The notes under the pieces were generated by a model that saw only the letters and a program-made list of their open reading frames with translations, was not told the DNA's origin and searched no databases. From Kribbella sp. VKM Ac-2568 (GTDB lineage: Bacteria; Actinomycetota; Actinomycetes; Propionibacteriales; Kribbellaceae), in assembly GCF_004345365.1 (NCBI RefSeq), contig NZ_SLVF01000019.1:1-64000 (forward strand): DNA of 64,000 bases, in the 5' to 3' direction. This document shows positions 1-11,377 of the stretch, in pieces (position 1 is the first letter of the stretch; each line of letters starts with the position of its first letter). The position numbers and the translations under genes were made by a program.

Positions 1-835
1 ACCCCGAACCGCAGCCAGGGGTGCGCCGGGGCCGGGTCCCGGGCCGTCGGCGTCGGCCGGTCGGGGTCGAGGACTCCCGCGCGGTCCAGGTCGCCCGGGC
101 CGCGCTGGTCAAGGCCGAACAACGCCATGCCGAGCGAGACGCCAGGCTCCGCGAACAGGAACGGGCCGCCGCGAAGAAACCGTCCAAAGGACAGCCACGC
201 CGCAACGTCACCGACCCCGACTCGCGGATCATGCCCACCCGCAAGGGCTGGATCCAGGGCTACAACGCCCAACTCGCCGTCACCGACGACCACCTCATCC
301 TGGCCGCCACCCTCACCCAAGACACCACCGACACCGACCAAGCCATCCCGATGATGACCGCCGCGACCAACGCCGCCGCGATCCTGCAGGCCCACCGCCC
401 ACCCACCTGCCACACCGAACCAGCACCCCAAGCAGGCCAGGAAACCCACAGCCATCACGGCATCAACCTGATCCTGTTCGACGCCGGCTACCTATCCGAG
501 AACAACCTCACCGCCGAAGGCCCCGACCGGCTCATCGCGCTGGGCAAACACCGCGACCAGACCCGGGCCGCGACCACCAACCCCACCAGCGGACCACCAC
601 CGGCCAACACCACCGCGACCGCACAAATGCGACACCGGCTCCAAACCCCCAAGCACACCAAGCCTACAAACGCCGCGGCGCCACCGTCGAAACCGTCATC
701 GGCCACCTCAAAGACCTCATCGGACTCCGCACCTTCAGCCGCCGCGGCCTCCAAGCCGCCACCAGCGAACTCCACCTCGCAGCCGCCGCCACCAACATCC
801 TCAAACTCCACCGCACCACCACCTGCACCACCTAA
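1..835 (+). pseudogene. Decayed DDE transposase (IS1182/IS5-like), 5' partial and frameshifted
   Basis: The frame is open from the window edge, so the gene start lies upstream. The readable part holds a transposase middle section (RKGWIQGYNAQLAV, then FDAGYLSEN) as in DDE transposases that excise and insert an IS element. Near 645-658 the reading frame is lost. The expected C-terminal part continues in another frame from 659 (AYKRRGATVETVIGHLKDL, then a LxLAAAATNILKLHR tail) and stops at 835. A one-base deletion around 650-658 explains this simply. The product would be non-functional. I could not define terminal inverted repeats because the left end is outside the window. Confidence 0.75.
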
Positions 836-1089
836 CAGCCCCCCGGGCAACCGCCCACGGGCCCGACACCCACCGACCACCCAGCCCTGCCCTCCGCCAA
901 CCAACACCATTCCTCAACAGGCTCTATAAGGCGCCAGCGGCCGAAGAGCCCGTCATCGGGCGGCCGGGTCGTGGGCCGGAGCCGACTCCCAAGCAGGCCC
1001 TGCGGCCCAGTTGGCAGGGGCCGAACCAGGTACAACCTTCGCCGCTTCAGCCTGACGTGTTACCAGCATCCTGGCTGAGGAACTGTGTT

Positions 1090-1872
1090 CTAGGCGGCTG
1101 GTAGGAGGTGGAAGCCGACGCCTCGGACTGCGTGGATGGTTACGGAGGCGCCTAGTTCGGCGAGCTTCTGGCGGAGGCGTTTGACGACTGAGTGGATGTG
1201 GGAGCCGTGGCCCAGGTGTTCGTTGCCCCAGACGGCGTGGTGGAGGCGCTGGTAGGTCCAGACCTGGCCCGGTTCTTTCACCAGGCAGTGCAGGAAGTCG
1301 TGTTCCAGGCGGGTCAGCGGGATCTCGCGGTCCTTCCAGCGCGCCACCCGACGGTCCTCGTCGAGACGTAGCGCCTCGTCAGAGGCCGGTACTGCGGCCA
1401 CCGCCGCGGGCGGACCGGCCACCGCCCCGGGCGGACCCGCCACCGCCCCGGGCGGGCCCGCCACCGCCGCGGGCGGTCCCACCAACACGGCGGGTGGTCC
1501 CGCAACCGCTGCGGGAGCCACGACGCCGGGGTGGGTGGGTGCCGCAACGCCGGGGTGGGTGGGTGCCGCGACCGCTGCGGGTGGGGCCGCCACTACCGCT
1601 GGCCGGGAGTCCGGGTGGCGACCAGATGTGGGCAGGGGTGACTCGATCTGGGCAGTGACCGCTCCCCTGGATGCCGTGGGCAACACTGTGGGAGTCAGTA
1701 CTACGGGGGTCGACTCGCACGCGGTCGTGAGGTCCAGGAAGGCGCGGGCCTGTTCTGCACTGGAGACGAGCAGCAGCGCGTCGGCACCACCCAGCAACCG
1801 GGCGAGTTGCACCCGCTCGGCGGTGGACGTGGCCACCCCGATGATCAATGACGAGTCCGGCGGCCTCTCCAT
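1090..1872 (-). CDS. Winged-helix (OmpR/PhoB-type) transcriptional regulator with Pro/Ala/Gly repeat linker
   Basis: This is a 260-aa protein. The C-terminal ~90 residues form an OmpR-type winged helix (REIPLTRLEHDFLHCLV, then SHIHSVVKRLRQKLAELG and a VRGVGFHL wing). The N-terminal ~60 residues (LIIGVATSTAERVQLARLL...) look like a degenerate receiver-like domain, but I see no acidic phospho-acceptor triad, so it is probably not a normal response regulator. Between them is a low-complexity linker with VAGPPxA heptad repeats. The start was chosen at 1872 because GGAGGGG lies just upstream; an in-frame start at 1998 would add an unlikely leader. No kinase gene is adjacent. It may be an orphan regulator; targets are unknown. 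Confidence 0.7.
   Translation of the reverse strand: MERPPDSSLIIGVATSTAERVQLARLLGGADALLLVSSAEQARAFLDLTTACESTPVVLTPTVLPTASRGAVTAQIESPLPTSGRHPDSRPAVVAAPPAAVAAPTHPGVAAPTHPGVVAPAAVAGPPAVLVGPPAAVAGPPGAVAGPPGAVAGPPAAVAAVPASDEALRLDEDRRVARWKDREIPLTRLEHDFLHCLVKEPGQVWTYQRLHHAVWGNEHLGHGSHIHSVVKRLRQKLAELGASVTIHAVRGVGFHLLPAA
1378..1525 (-). repeat. Degenerate 21-bp tandem repeats encoding VAGPPGA heptads
   Basis: Within the regulator gene, at least five GC-rich near-copies of a 21-bp unit (read on the minus strand as V-A-G-P-P-G-A) lie in tandem, followed upstream by two copies of a VAAPTHPG-like unit. The period is a multiple of three, so copy-number change would keep the frame. Confidence 0.8.
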
Positions 1873-2129
1873 GGAGCCCCTCCGTTCACCGCATGCCGGG
1901 GTCAGTCGCAGGATAAGTACGGCCAACCGCGAAGGTTTAGTCAAGGGATTACCTGCAGGCACCGCTGGCACAAATGCGCCCTGGCCTAAGCCGGACACTC
2001 TTGGACAGGGGTTCTCTACGGAGCGCCACGGAATGGGCCTTCCACGGTCGCGCTGAGTCGCGGCGTACCACCAGGCAGCCGAACGGGCTCGCAGCGGCGT
2101 CGGAGACCGCCGGCCGCACTATCGGGTTC

Positions 2130-2613
2130 CGATCCCGATCGGGCGGCGGATGATCAGTGCGCTGACCGTCGCGCTCGCCGCTCTGCTGCTCTTCCCGCTC
2201 TTCTTCGCTGCCGGTGGTCGCCGGATTGTTGCTGTTGGCAACTCAACCTGATCAGTACCGGTCCGGTCGCCAACTACGAGGTGTTCGTGCTCAGCCGGAT
2301 CGAGGTACAGCACAACGAAGGCGCCACCCTGACCGGCTCGGTCACCACGGGGTTGGCCCGCAGCGGGCGGATCGTGTCGATGGCGGCGGTGATCCTGTCG
2401 GTCAGCTTCTTCGCCTTCGGGACCAGCTCGGTCAGCTTCATCCAGTTGTTCGGCATCGGCAGCGGCCTGGCCGTCCTGATCGACGCCACGCTGATCCGGG
2501 GCATTCTCGTGCCCGCCGCCTTCCGTCTGATGGGTCGCTGGGCCTGGTGGTCCCCCGCTCCCCTGCGCACTTTCCACACCCGCATCGGCCTGACCGAGTC
2601 CACCCCGGGCTGA
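2130..2613 (+). pseudogene. Remnant of an MMPL/RND-type transporter C-terminus
   Basis: From 2281 the frame reads NYEVFVLSRIEVQH, GSVTTGLARSGRIVSMAAVI and FGIGSGLAVLIDATLIRGIL, which is the last transmembrane block of MMPL-family (RND) exporters, ending at 2613. The piece before it (2150 onward, LTVALAALLLFPLFF) is hydrophobic but in a different frame, and most of the ~700-aa family length is absent. I read this as a decayed gene end. It lies directly upstream of the OmpA-domain operon, in the same direction. Confidence 0.65.
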
Positions 2614-2712
2614 TCCCCACGGGCACGTTCGCGGGTTGGCGTGCGCAGTGGCCGCCTGACGGAGTAATGTCCTCGCGCACGGTCACTTTTGACCGCATCC
2701 GACGGAGGAACA

Positions 2713-3885
2713 GTGCCCGGATCCCCGGACGAATCCCGGTCCGACAACACTCCGGCCGCCACGACGAGTACCGGACTCGGCCGGCGGCGGCCCGCACTTG
2801 TCTGGGTGCTGGCTGCCCTGATCGTTCCGGTCCTGCTCACGGCTGTGCTGATCGCGGTGCGCACCGGCCCGACCGAGGACGACCTCCGCGACCGTTCGCT
2901 GGCAGCACTCGACGCCCGCGGCATCACCGGAGTACAGGTCGATTTCTCCGGGCGGGACGCGACGGTCGTCGTACCGGCCGGGGGTGACGCGACCGAGGCC
3001 AGAGCTGTGGTGGCCGCGGTGGACGGGGTTCGGACCGCGAGCACCAGGGGCGGCAGCAATGTCGCCCAGTCGGAGGTCACGGCCGATCCGACCGCGACAC
3101 CCACCGAGACGCCGACGACCACCGAGGAAGAGGTGGCGATCGCGCCCTTCGCGGTGACGAGGACGGAAGACTCGCTCACCGTCCAGGCGGTCGTGCGGGA
3201 CCAGGCCACCAAGGACTCCGTGGCCAAGGAGATCGACGGTCTGCTCACCGAGGGCATGAAGTTCGACAACCAGCTCAGCGTCGACCCGGCCGCGGGCCTG
3301 CCGAACCCGGCAGCTCTGACCGCATTGCTGCAGGCGCTCTCGAGCGCGGCCGGCGAGGCCTCGGTGAAGTACGACGGCGCCACGGTCACTCTCAGCGGCA
3401 AGGTCGCGGACCAGGCCAGCAAGGCGACCGCGGCCCGCGCCGCGGCCACCGCCGTACCGGGTGCGGTGATCGCCAACCAGCTGCAGGTGCCGACCGCCGA
3501 CAAGCCGAAGGTCAGCGAGGCGTGCCAGACCTTCGAGGCTCGGCTTGCCCGGCTGATGACGCAGAACAAGATCGTCTTCCTGTCCGGGACCGCCATCGTG
3601 AACGAGGCCTCCCGGCCCTCGGTGGTGCGCGCGGCCTCGCTGCTGAAGAGCTGCGACTCAGTCGAAGTCGAGGTCGGCGGCCACACCGACAACCTCGGCA
3701 GCCCAGCGACCAGCCTGCCGCTGTCACAGCAGCGTGCCGACGCCGTCAAGGCGACGCTGGTCCGGCTCGGCGTACCCGCCGAGCGCATCACCAGCCGCGG
3801 TTACGGGGAGACCCGTCCGGTGGCGCCCAACACCACCTCCGCCGGCCGGATAGCGAACCGCCGGGTCGAGATCCGAGTTCCATAG
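2713..3885 (+). CDS. arfA: OmpA-family envelope protein (ArfA/OmpATb-like)
   Basis: 390-aa membrane-anchored protein. A hydrophobic segment near residues 30-50 (LVWVLAALIVPVLLTAVLI) anchors it, a BON-like region with a TPTETPTTTEEE acidic linker follows, and the C-terminal ~100 residues are an OmpA peptidoglycan-binding domain (GGHTDNLGS, LSQQRADAVKATL, SRGYGETRPV, NRRVEI). GTG at 2713 was chosen because GGAGGA precedes it; TTG at 2689 is less likely. In mycobacteria OmpATb (ArfA) needs two small partners, ArfB and ArfC; here a 38-aa membrane peptide and a sunset-domain protein follow immediately. The family assignment by synteny is good; pore activity is inference. Confidence 0.75.
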   Translation: MPGSPDESRSDNTPAATTSTGLGRRRPALVWVLAALIVPVLLTAVLIAVRTGPTEDDLRDRSLAALDARGITGVQVDFSGRDATVVVPAGGDATEARAVVAAVDGVRTASTRGGSNVAQSEVTADPTATPTETPTTTEEEVAIAPFAVTRTEDSLTVQAVVRDQATKDSVAKEIDGLLTEGMKFDNQLSVDPAAGLPNPAALTALLQALSSAAGEASVKYDGATVTLSGKVADQASKATAARAAATAVPGAVIANQLQVPTADKPKVSEACQTFEARLARLMTQNKIVFLSGTAIVNEASRPSVVRAASLLKSCDSVEVEVGGHTDNLGSPATSLPLSQQRADAVKATLVRLGVPAERITSRGYGETRPVAPNTTSAGRIANRRVEIRVP

Positions 3886-3904
3886 AGTTCCTTAGGGGAA
3901 TTTG

Positions 3905-4021
3905 ATGAGTTGGCTGATCGCGCAGGTCTGGATCCTGCTGCTGGCCGCGTTCGTGGTCGGCAGCGCCGCCGCCTGGCTGCTGCACCGTGCCCTGCCCGCG
4001 CGTTCGAAGGGCGTGCGCTGA
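3905..4021 (+). CDS. arfB: 38-aa single-pass membrane peptide, ArfB-like
   Basis: Tiny gene preceded by AGGGGA. It encodes 38 residues that are almost entirely one transmembrane helix (WILLLAAFVVGSAAAWLL) with a short basic tail (RALPARSKGVR). Its stop overlaps the next start (ATGA at 4021), so the two are translationally coupled. Position between an OmpA-domain gene and a sunset-domain gene matches ArfB of the mycobacterial ompATb operon. There is too little sequence for homology alone to prove this; the call rests on synteny, size and topology. Confidence 0.7.
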   Translation: MSWLIAQVWILLLAAFVVGSAAAWLLHRALPARSKGVR

Positions 4022-4797
4022 TGGGGTGGCTGGTACGGCACAACTGGCTGTGGACGTTGCTCGCGTTCGTGCTCGGCGCGGCGATCACCTGGTTCCTGCT
4101 GGCACGCCGGGAGCAGTCGCAGGCGAAGGTGGCCGCCAGGGAGCAGACCCGCGAGGCGGCCGAGGAATCCGAGGAGATGAGTGAGGTTCTCGTCGGGGCC
4201 GGCGTAGCAGCAGCCGGTACTGCGGCCGCCGCGCCGCCCCGCCGCTTCGAGGAACCAGCCGAGCGCCTCCCTGAGGAACCGGTCGAGGCCTTCGACCAGA
4301 CCCAGCACGAGGATTCCCAGGCAGCCATCCCGGAACCACTCCCCGATCGCGAGGAAACTCGCGTCGCCGATCCGGAGCCACTCCCCGAACCGGAACCCGT
4401 CAAGCCTGAGGAGCAGGCCGAGCCCGCGCCCGTAGTACAGGCGAAGGCGGTGGCTGCTCCTGCGTTCTCGCGGCGGATGGATGTCGAGAACGGGCACGCG
4501 GAGCCGACTCTGTTCGACGACCCCAAGCCCGCGGCACACGAGGTACAGGCTGAAACTGATGCAATTCCGCCGGGGCGGTACGGCGAGGGCTCGGCCGAGG
4601 CGGTGCCGCATCAGGGGCCGCCGGACGGGTTCACGATCAAGGGCAACGTGCAGTCGATGCTGTTCCACACGCCCGACTCGCCGTACTACGGCCGGACCAA
4701 ACCCGAGGTCTGGTTCCGCGCCGAGACCGACGCCGAACGCGCCGGCTTCACCAAGTACGCCCGCAAGCCCCGCAAGTCCGCGAGCCCCGGAAAATAA
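4021..4797 (+). CDS. arfC: Membrane-anchored sunset-domain protein, ArfC-like
   Basis: 258 aa. An N-terminal transmembrane helix (WTLLAFVLGAAITWFLL) is followed by a long Glu/Pro/Ala-rich disordered stretch (residues ~40-190) and a C-terminal sunset domain: GNVQSMLFHTPDSPYYGRT, then EVWFRAETDAERAGF. Proteins of this layout are annotated as the sunset-domain variant of channel accessory protein ArfC. The start overlaps the stop of the 38-aa gene, completing a three-gene operon. The acidic linker probably spans the cell wall. Biochemical role in actinomycetes outside Mycobacterium is not established. Confidence 0.75.
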   Translation: MGWLVRHNWLWTLLAFVLGAAITWFLLARREQSQAKVAAREQTREAAEESEEMSEVLVGAGVAAAGTAAAAPPRRFEEPAERLPEEPVEAFDQTQHEDSQAAIPEPLPDREETRVADPEPLPEPEPVKPEEQAEPAPVVQAKAVAAPAFSRRMDVENGHAEPTLFDDPKPAAHEVQAETDAIPPGRYGEGSAEAVPHQGPPDGFTIKGNVQSMLFHTPDSPYYGRTKPEVWFRAETDAERAGFTKYARKPRKSASPGK

Positions 4798-5137
4798 CGA
4801 CCCGCGGTCCGTAAAGCAACGCAGTCCGGGTCACGAATCGGACCGCGAATAGGGCGATCGAGCCCCATTTGCTTGTACTGGCAAACGCCCGTCACACTGA
4901 GCAGAACGCCGTCCGGGCCCGCCTATCCCGCAGCGTTTATTCAGTGCTCGGACTCACCTTCAGCCGTGCCTTCTGCAGGACTGTGCCGATCGGGGTTCCC
5001 TTTTGGGACCGCGCCGATCGGGTATGGGAGAACAGAGAATTCCCGTGCTGGGGCAGGAGTCCACCCGCGCGTCGCCGGATCGACCCGGTGGCGGCAGCCC
5101 GCAGTACCGCTAGGTTTGGACCGAGGGGATACACCCG
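4798..5137. other. Intergenic region between arfC-like gene and treS
   Basis: About 340 bp with no convincing gene. A 9-bp perfect inverted repeat (CGCGGTCCG at 4803-4811, CGGACCGCG at 4839-4847) with a 27-nt spacer directly follows arfC and may act in termination. The rest presumably holds the treS promoter, but I see no strong consensus boxes. Confidence 0.5.
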
Positions 5138-6858
<1,721 letters not shown>

Positions 6859-6862
<4 letters not shown>

Positions 6863-8274
6863 CTTCCCATCTGGACCAGGTCCAGTCCTTCTGCGCCAAC
6901 CAGCGGTGGTTCGGCGAGAAGGGACATGACGTCCACGTCGACGCGATGGCTACCTCGGCGTGGCTGTCGGACGAGGGCGCCTGGCCCGCGGTCCGGATCG
7001 GGTTCGTCTACTGCGCCGGCCCGCCCGGCGCGGAAAACGCAATCCGGGTCTACCAGTTGCCGCTCAGCTACCACACCGCCCCGGTCGACAACCACAGCCA
7101 CGCGTTCGTGGGCGAGTGGGACGAACCGGACCTGGGCGACACCCGGGTCTGGGTGTACGACGCGCTGCACGACAAGGAAGCGACGCCGTACTGGCTGGAC
7201 GCGCTGACGCACGGGCGCCGGCTGGACGGACTCGAGTTCCATCCGGTCCACGCGCCCGAGCGCAGCCTCGTGGTACCGGACGACGCACAGTCGCTGGTGC
7301 TCACGGTCGAGCAGAGCAACACGTCGCTGGTCTTCGGCGACACCGCGCTGCTGAAGGTGTTCCGCCGGCTCGAGCCCGGGAGCAATCCCGGCGTCGAGAT
7401 CGAGTCGGCGCTCACCGAGGCCGGCTCGGACCTGGTCCCGGAGGTGCTCGGGTCGGCGCGGGGCTCCTGGCCGCGCGCCGGCGGCGGGACCGACTCCGGC
7501 GACCTGGCGATGATGACGGCGTTCGAGAAGAACTCCACCGACGGCTGGTCGTATGCGACCACCTCGGTGCGTGACCTGTACGCCGAGGCGGACCTGCACG
7601 CCGAGGAGGTCGGCGGCGACTTCGCGGGAGAGTCGCACCGGCTCGGCGCGGCGACTGCCGAGGTACACGCCGAGCTGGCGAAGGCGCTGGGCACGGACGT
7701 CTGGGAGCCGTCGCAGATGGTCGAGCACTCGGCCGCGATGAAGCGCCGCCTGGACAAGGCGGTCGCGGCGATCCCCGAGCTCGGCCAGTACGCCGAGGGC
7801 CTGGGCCGTGCGTTCGACGCCCTCGCGGCGTACGACGTACCGGTCACGGTGCAGCGGATCCACGGTGATTTCCACCTGGGTCAGGTACTGCGGACCATCG
7901 AGGGCTGGAAGCTGATCGACTTCGAGGGCGAGCCGGCCAAGTCGCTGATCGAGCGGCGCGCGCTGGACACCCCGGTCAAGGACATCGCGGGCATGCTGCG
8001 CTCCTTCGACTACGCGGCCCGCTCCTTGCTCGCGGACCACCAAGGCGATCAGCAGATCGCCTACCGGGCCGCCGAATGGGCCAACCGGAACCGCCGCGCC
8101 TTCTGCGACGGATACGCCGAGGTGGCCGGCTCGGATCCCCGCGACGAGAGCGTCCTGCTGAGCGCGTTCCTCGCCGACAAGGTCATCTACGAGACCCTCT
8201 ACGAGGCCCGCAACCGCCCCACCTGGCTCCCCATCCCCCTAGCCGCCGCAGCCCAACTCAGCACCACGGAGTAG
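6859..8274 (+). CDS. mak: Maltokinase
   Basis: 471 aa, starting with GTG inside the treS stop codon (GTGA overlap). It phosphorylates maltose with ATP to maltose-1-phosphate, the GlgE substrate. The sequence begins with a cap domain (FCANQRWFGEKG) and carries the APH-type catalytic loop VQRIHGDFHLGQVL followed by LIDFEGEPAKSL, which bind metal and phosphate, then the family-typical PVKDIAGMLRSFDYA. Many genomes fuse it to treS; here it is separate but tightly coupled. Cytoplasmic. Confidence 0.93.
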
Positions 8275-8290
8275 GTGCCGCCGGCGCAAG

Positions 8291-8625
8291 TCAGGGCACC
8301 AGTTCGAAGGCGTCGACGTGTAGTGGACGAACGACGCTGAAGTGACGGCGGTCGAGGGTCGCCACCTGGGCGATGCCGAGACGTTCGGCCGCGGCCACCA
8401 CTGACGCGTCCGCCGTACCAAGGGGCAGGTCGCGATAGACCGCCGCCAGCTCGGCGATCCGCAGCCAGTCCCGCGGCACTACGGGCTCGGCGACCAGGTT
8501 GCCTTCGGCCAGATCGCCAAGGAACCGTACTTCGGCGGTCGTCCCGATCCGGCTTGCCAGCAAGTAGGTGACCTCGGTGATCACGAGGGTCGGAACCAGC
8601 AGGGGACCCCGTCCGTCCCGGGAGC
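8291..8625 (-). pseudogene. 5'-truncated PIN-domain (VapC-like) gene
   Basis: From about 8625 the minus strand reads GPLLVPTLVITEVTYLLASR, then LPLGTADASVVAAAERLG and ATLDRRHFSVVRP, the middle and end of a PIN ribonuclease with conserved E, D and D residues. The N-terminal strand with the first catalytic Asp (the usual xDTGxLxAL) is missing; sequence upstream is non-homologous and runs into the glgB leader. An open frame to 8758 exists but is not credible. No antitoxin gene is present. I read it as a relic, perhaps cut when glgB acquired its present upstream region. Confidence 0.65.
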
Positions 8626-8692
8626 TGTGTAGGTCTTGGTTCGGCGGGTACGGGGTGCACTGGAAATGGCTTCGATCGGGCAGGATGGGCGT

Positions 8693-11236
8693 ATGGATTC
8701 GAGCGAGCGCGACCAGGCGGGACAGCCGGCCTCCGAGGCGACGGGCGAAGAACGTCATCAGGCCATCGAGATGCCGGCCGGTCCCACCTCAGAGCCGGCT
8801 CCCGAAACCGCACCGACTACCGCTGAGCCCACGCCCACCGAGCCGTTGGGGCAGAGTCAGCAGCCCGCGTCGGCTGAACCGACGCCGACTGAACCGCTTG
8901 GGCAGCCGCTAGCTGGCGGGTCCTCCGCGTTTACCGAGTCGAGCGGGCCGGAGGCGTTTGAGGGGCCGCAGGTTCAGGCGTTTGAGCCTGCGCAGGCGTC
9001 GGCTTATGAGGCTGCGCATGTCGAGCCGATCGGGAAGTCCTCGGGGAGCAAGGCGGTCACGGTCGATCGTGGGGTGCTGGAGAGGCTGGTTGGCGGGACG
9101 TATCACGATCCGCACCAGGTGCTCGGGCCGCATCTCGGCGACGGAGTGGTGACGCTGCGGGTGCTGCGGCCGTTCGCGAGCACTGTGACGGCGGTGTACG
9201 ACGACCAGCGGATCGAGCTGGAGCACGAGTTCGAGGGTGTCTGGGTCGGCGTGCTCGACGTCGACAAGGTGCCGGACTACCGGCTCGAGGTCACCTACAC
9301 CGACGGACCGGCGCTCGAGGTCGACGACCCGTACCGGTACCTCCCGTCGCTCGGCGAGATGGACCTGCACCTGATCGGCGAAGGCCGGCACGAGCAGTTG
9401 TGGACCGTGCTCGGCGCACACGTCCGCCGGTACGACGGCCCGACCGGCACCGTCACCGGTACTTCGTTCGCCGTCTGGGCGCCCAACGCGCAGGGCATCC
9501 GGCTGACCGCCGACTTCAACTTCTGGGACGGCCGCGCGCACCCGATGCGCACGATGGGCTCGTCCGGCGTCTGGGAACTGTTCGTGCCGGGCGTCGGCCC
9601 GGGCACGCGGTACAAGTTCGACATCTGCGGGCGGGACGGCGTCTGGCGGCAGAAGGCCGACCCGATGGCGAACCTGGCCGAGACTCCCCCCGCGAACGCC
9701 TCGGTGGTGCACGACTCGTCCTACGAGTGGAAGGACGCGGCCTGGATCGACCACCGAGCCTCCTCGCAGGCCTTTGCCGAGCCGATGAGCGTCTACGAGG
9801 TGCACCTCGGCTCGTGGCGCAAGGGCAAGTCGTACCGCGAGCTCGCCGACGAACTCGTTGCCTACGTCACCGAGATGGGCTTCACCCACGTCGAGCTGAT
9901 GCCGGTGATGGAGCACCCGTTCGGCGGTTCCTGGGGTTACCAGGTCACCTCGTACTTCGCGCCGACGTCGCGCTTCGGCGACCCGGACGACTTCCGCCTC
10001 CTGGTCGATTCGTTGCACCAGGCAAACATCGGCGTGATCGTCGACTGGGTGCCGGCGCACTTCCCGAAGGACGCCTGGGCGCTGGCGCGCTTCGACGGGA
10101 CGCCGCTGTACGAGCACCCGGACCCGCGCCGCGGTGAGCAGCCCGACTGGGGCACGCTGGTGTTCGACTTCGGCCGTCCGCAGGTGCGCAACTTCCTGGT
10201 CGCGAACGCTGTCTACTGGGCCGAGGAGTTCCACATCGACGGGCTGCGCGTCGACGCCGTCGCCTCGATGCTCTACCTGGACTACTCCCGCGACGAGGGC
10301 CAGTGGGTGCCGAACCAGTACGGCGGCCGCGAGAACCTCGAGGCGGTGTCGTTCCTGCAGGAGATGAACGCGACCCTCTACAAGCGGGTGCCGGGCGTCA
10401 TCACCGTGGCCGAGGAGTCGACCTCCTGGCCGGGCGTCACCCGGGCGACGCATCTGGGCGGACTCGGCTTCGGCTTCAAGTGGAACATGGGCTGGATGAA
10501 CGACTCTCTCCGCTACCTGGAGCACGAGCCGGTCCACCGGCAGTACCACCACCACGAGATGACGTTCTCGATGATGTACGCGTACTCCGAGAACTTCGTG
10601 CTGCCGCTGTCCCACGACGAGGTCGTGCACGGCAAGGGCTCGCTGCTGCGCAAGATGCCGGGTGACCGCTGGCAGCAACTCGCGAACCTGCGCGCGTACC
10701 TGGCGATGATGTGGGCCCATCCGGGCAAGCAACTGCTCTTCATGGGCTGCGAGTTCGGCCAGGAGTCCGAGTGGTCCGAGAAGGGCGAGCTGGACTGGTG
10801 GCTGCTGGACCACAGCGACCACCGGGGCCTGCAGCAACTGGTCAAGGACCTGAACGGCAGCTACAAGGACACCAAGGCGCTCTGGGGCGCCGACCACTCC
10901 CCCGAGAAGTTCTCCTGGATCGACGCGAACGACGCCGGCAACAACGTCTTCTCGTTCGTCCGGTACGGCGAGCCGGGTGAGCCGACGCTGGCCTGCGTGG
11001 CCAACTTCTCCGCGATCCCGCACCACGGGTACCGGATCGGGCTGCCGTTCACCGGGCACTGGCACGAGCTCGTCAACTCCGACGCCGAGGTGTACGGCGG
11101 ATCAGGGGTCGGCAACTTCGGCGGTTTCGAGGCGAACGGCCCGGGCTGGCACGGGATGGCGAGCAGCGCCGAGATCTCCGTACCGCCGCTCGGCACGGTG
11201 TGGTTCCGCTACGAGCCGGAGTCGACCGAGGGCTGA
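8693..11236 (+). CDS. glgB: 1,4-alpha-glucan branching enzyme, GH13
   Basis: 847 aa from ATG 8693 (AGGA upstream; in-frame starts at 8636 and 8666 are possible). It makes alpha-1,6 branches in glycogen. The first ~110 residues are a disordered Pro/Glu/Thr extension with a repeated TPTEPLGQ motif. Two N-terminal beta-sandwich modules follow ([27 protein letters not shown]) and the GH13 barrel: [31 protein letters not shown] (nucleophile Asp), [12 protein letters not shown] (acid/base Glu), [14 protein letters not shown]. The long two-module form is typical of actinobacteria. It stands downstream of treS and mak in the same direction. Confidence 0.95.
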   Translation: MDSSERDQAGQPASEATGEERHQAIEMPAGPTSEPAPETAPTTAEPTPTEPLGQSQQPASAEPTPTEPLGQPLAGGSSAFTESSGPEAFEGPQVQAFEPAQASAYEAAHVEPIGKSSGSKAVTVDRGVLERLVGGTYHDPHQVLGPHLGDGVVTLRVLRPFASTVTAVYDDQRIELEHEFEGVWVGVLDVDKVPDYRLEVTYTDGPALEVDDPYRYLPSLGEMDLHLIGEGRHEQLWTVLGAHVRRYDGPTGTVTGTSFAVWAPNAQGIRLTADFNFWDGRAHPMRTMGSSGVWELFVPGVGPGTRYKFDICGRDGVWRQKADPMANLAETPPANASVVHDSSYEWKDAAWIDHRASSQAFAEPMSVYEVHLGSWRKGKSYRELADELVAYVTEMGFTHVELMPVMEHPFGGSWGYQVTSYFAPTSRFGDPDDFRLLVDSLHQANIGVIVDWVPAHFPKDAWALARFDGTPLYEHPDPRRGEQPDWGTLVFDFGRPQVRNFLVANAVYWAEEFHIDGLRVDAVASMLYLDYSRDEGQWVPNQYGGRENLEAVSFLQEMNATLYKRVPGVITVAEESTSWPGVTRATHLGGLGFGFKWNMGWMNDSLRYLEHEPVHRQYHHHEMTFSMMYAYSENFVLPLSHDEVVHGKGSLLRKMPGDRWQQLANLRAYLAMMWAHPGKQLLFMGCEFGQESEWSEKGELDWWLLDHSDHRGLQQLVKDLNGSYKDTKALWGADHSPEKFSWIDANDAGNNVFSFVRYGEPGEPTLACVANFSAIPHHGYRIGLPFTGHWHELVNSDAEVYGGSGVGNFGGFEANGPGWHGMASSAEISVPPLGTVWFRYEPESTEG

Positions 11237-11266
11237 CAGCGCGAGGAACCGGGCCTCGACAGCAGG

Positions 11267-11312
11267 CCGGCGTGTGAGGCTACATCCGTCCCCGATGGAG
11301 CCCACACGCCGG
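11267..11312. terminator. Strong hairpin after glgB
   Basis: CCGGCGTGTG at 11267-11276 pairs with CACACGCCGG at 11303-11312; inside, GGCT/AGCC and CATC/GATG extend the stem after a one-base bulge. There is no U-tract, as is common for GC-rich terminators. Confidence 0.7.
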
Positions 11313-11377
11313 TACGGACTGTGATGCCCGAAGTCCGCGGAAAGTTGTTCCTGGCCCGATCGGGTAGCGTTCGCGGG

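Noticed and set aside
1378-1525. Tandem repeats that might be taken for a CRISPR array
   Set aside because: Units are directly adjacent, without spacers, and lie in a coding linker; no cas genes nearby.
8909-11065. A 718-codon minus-strand open frame opposite glgB
   Set aside because: Entirely antisense to strongly conserved glgB codons, with repetitive Val/Arg/His composition; shadow.
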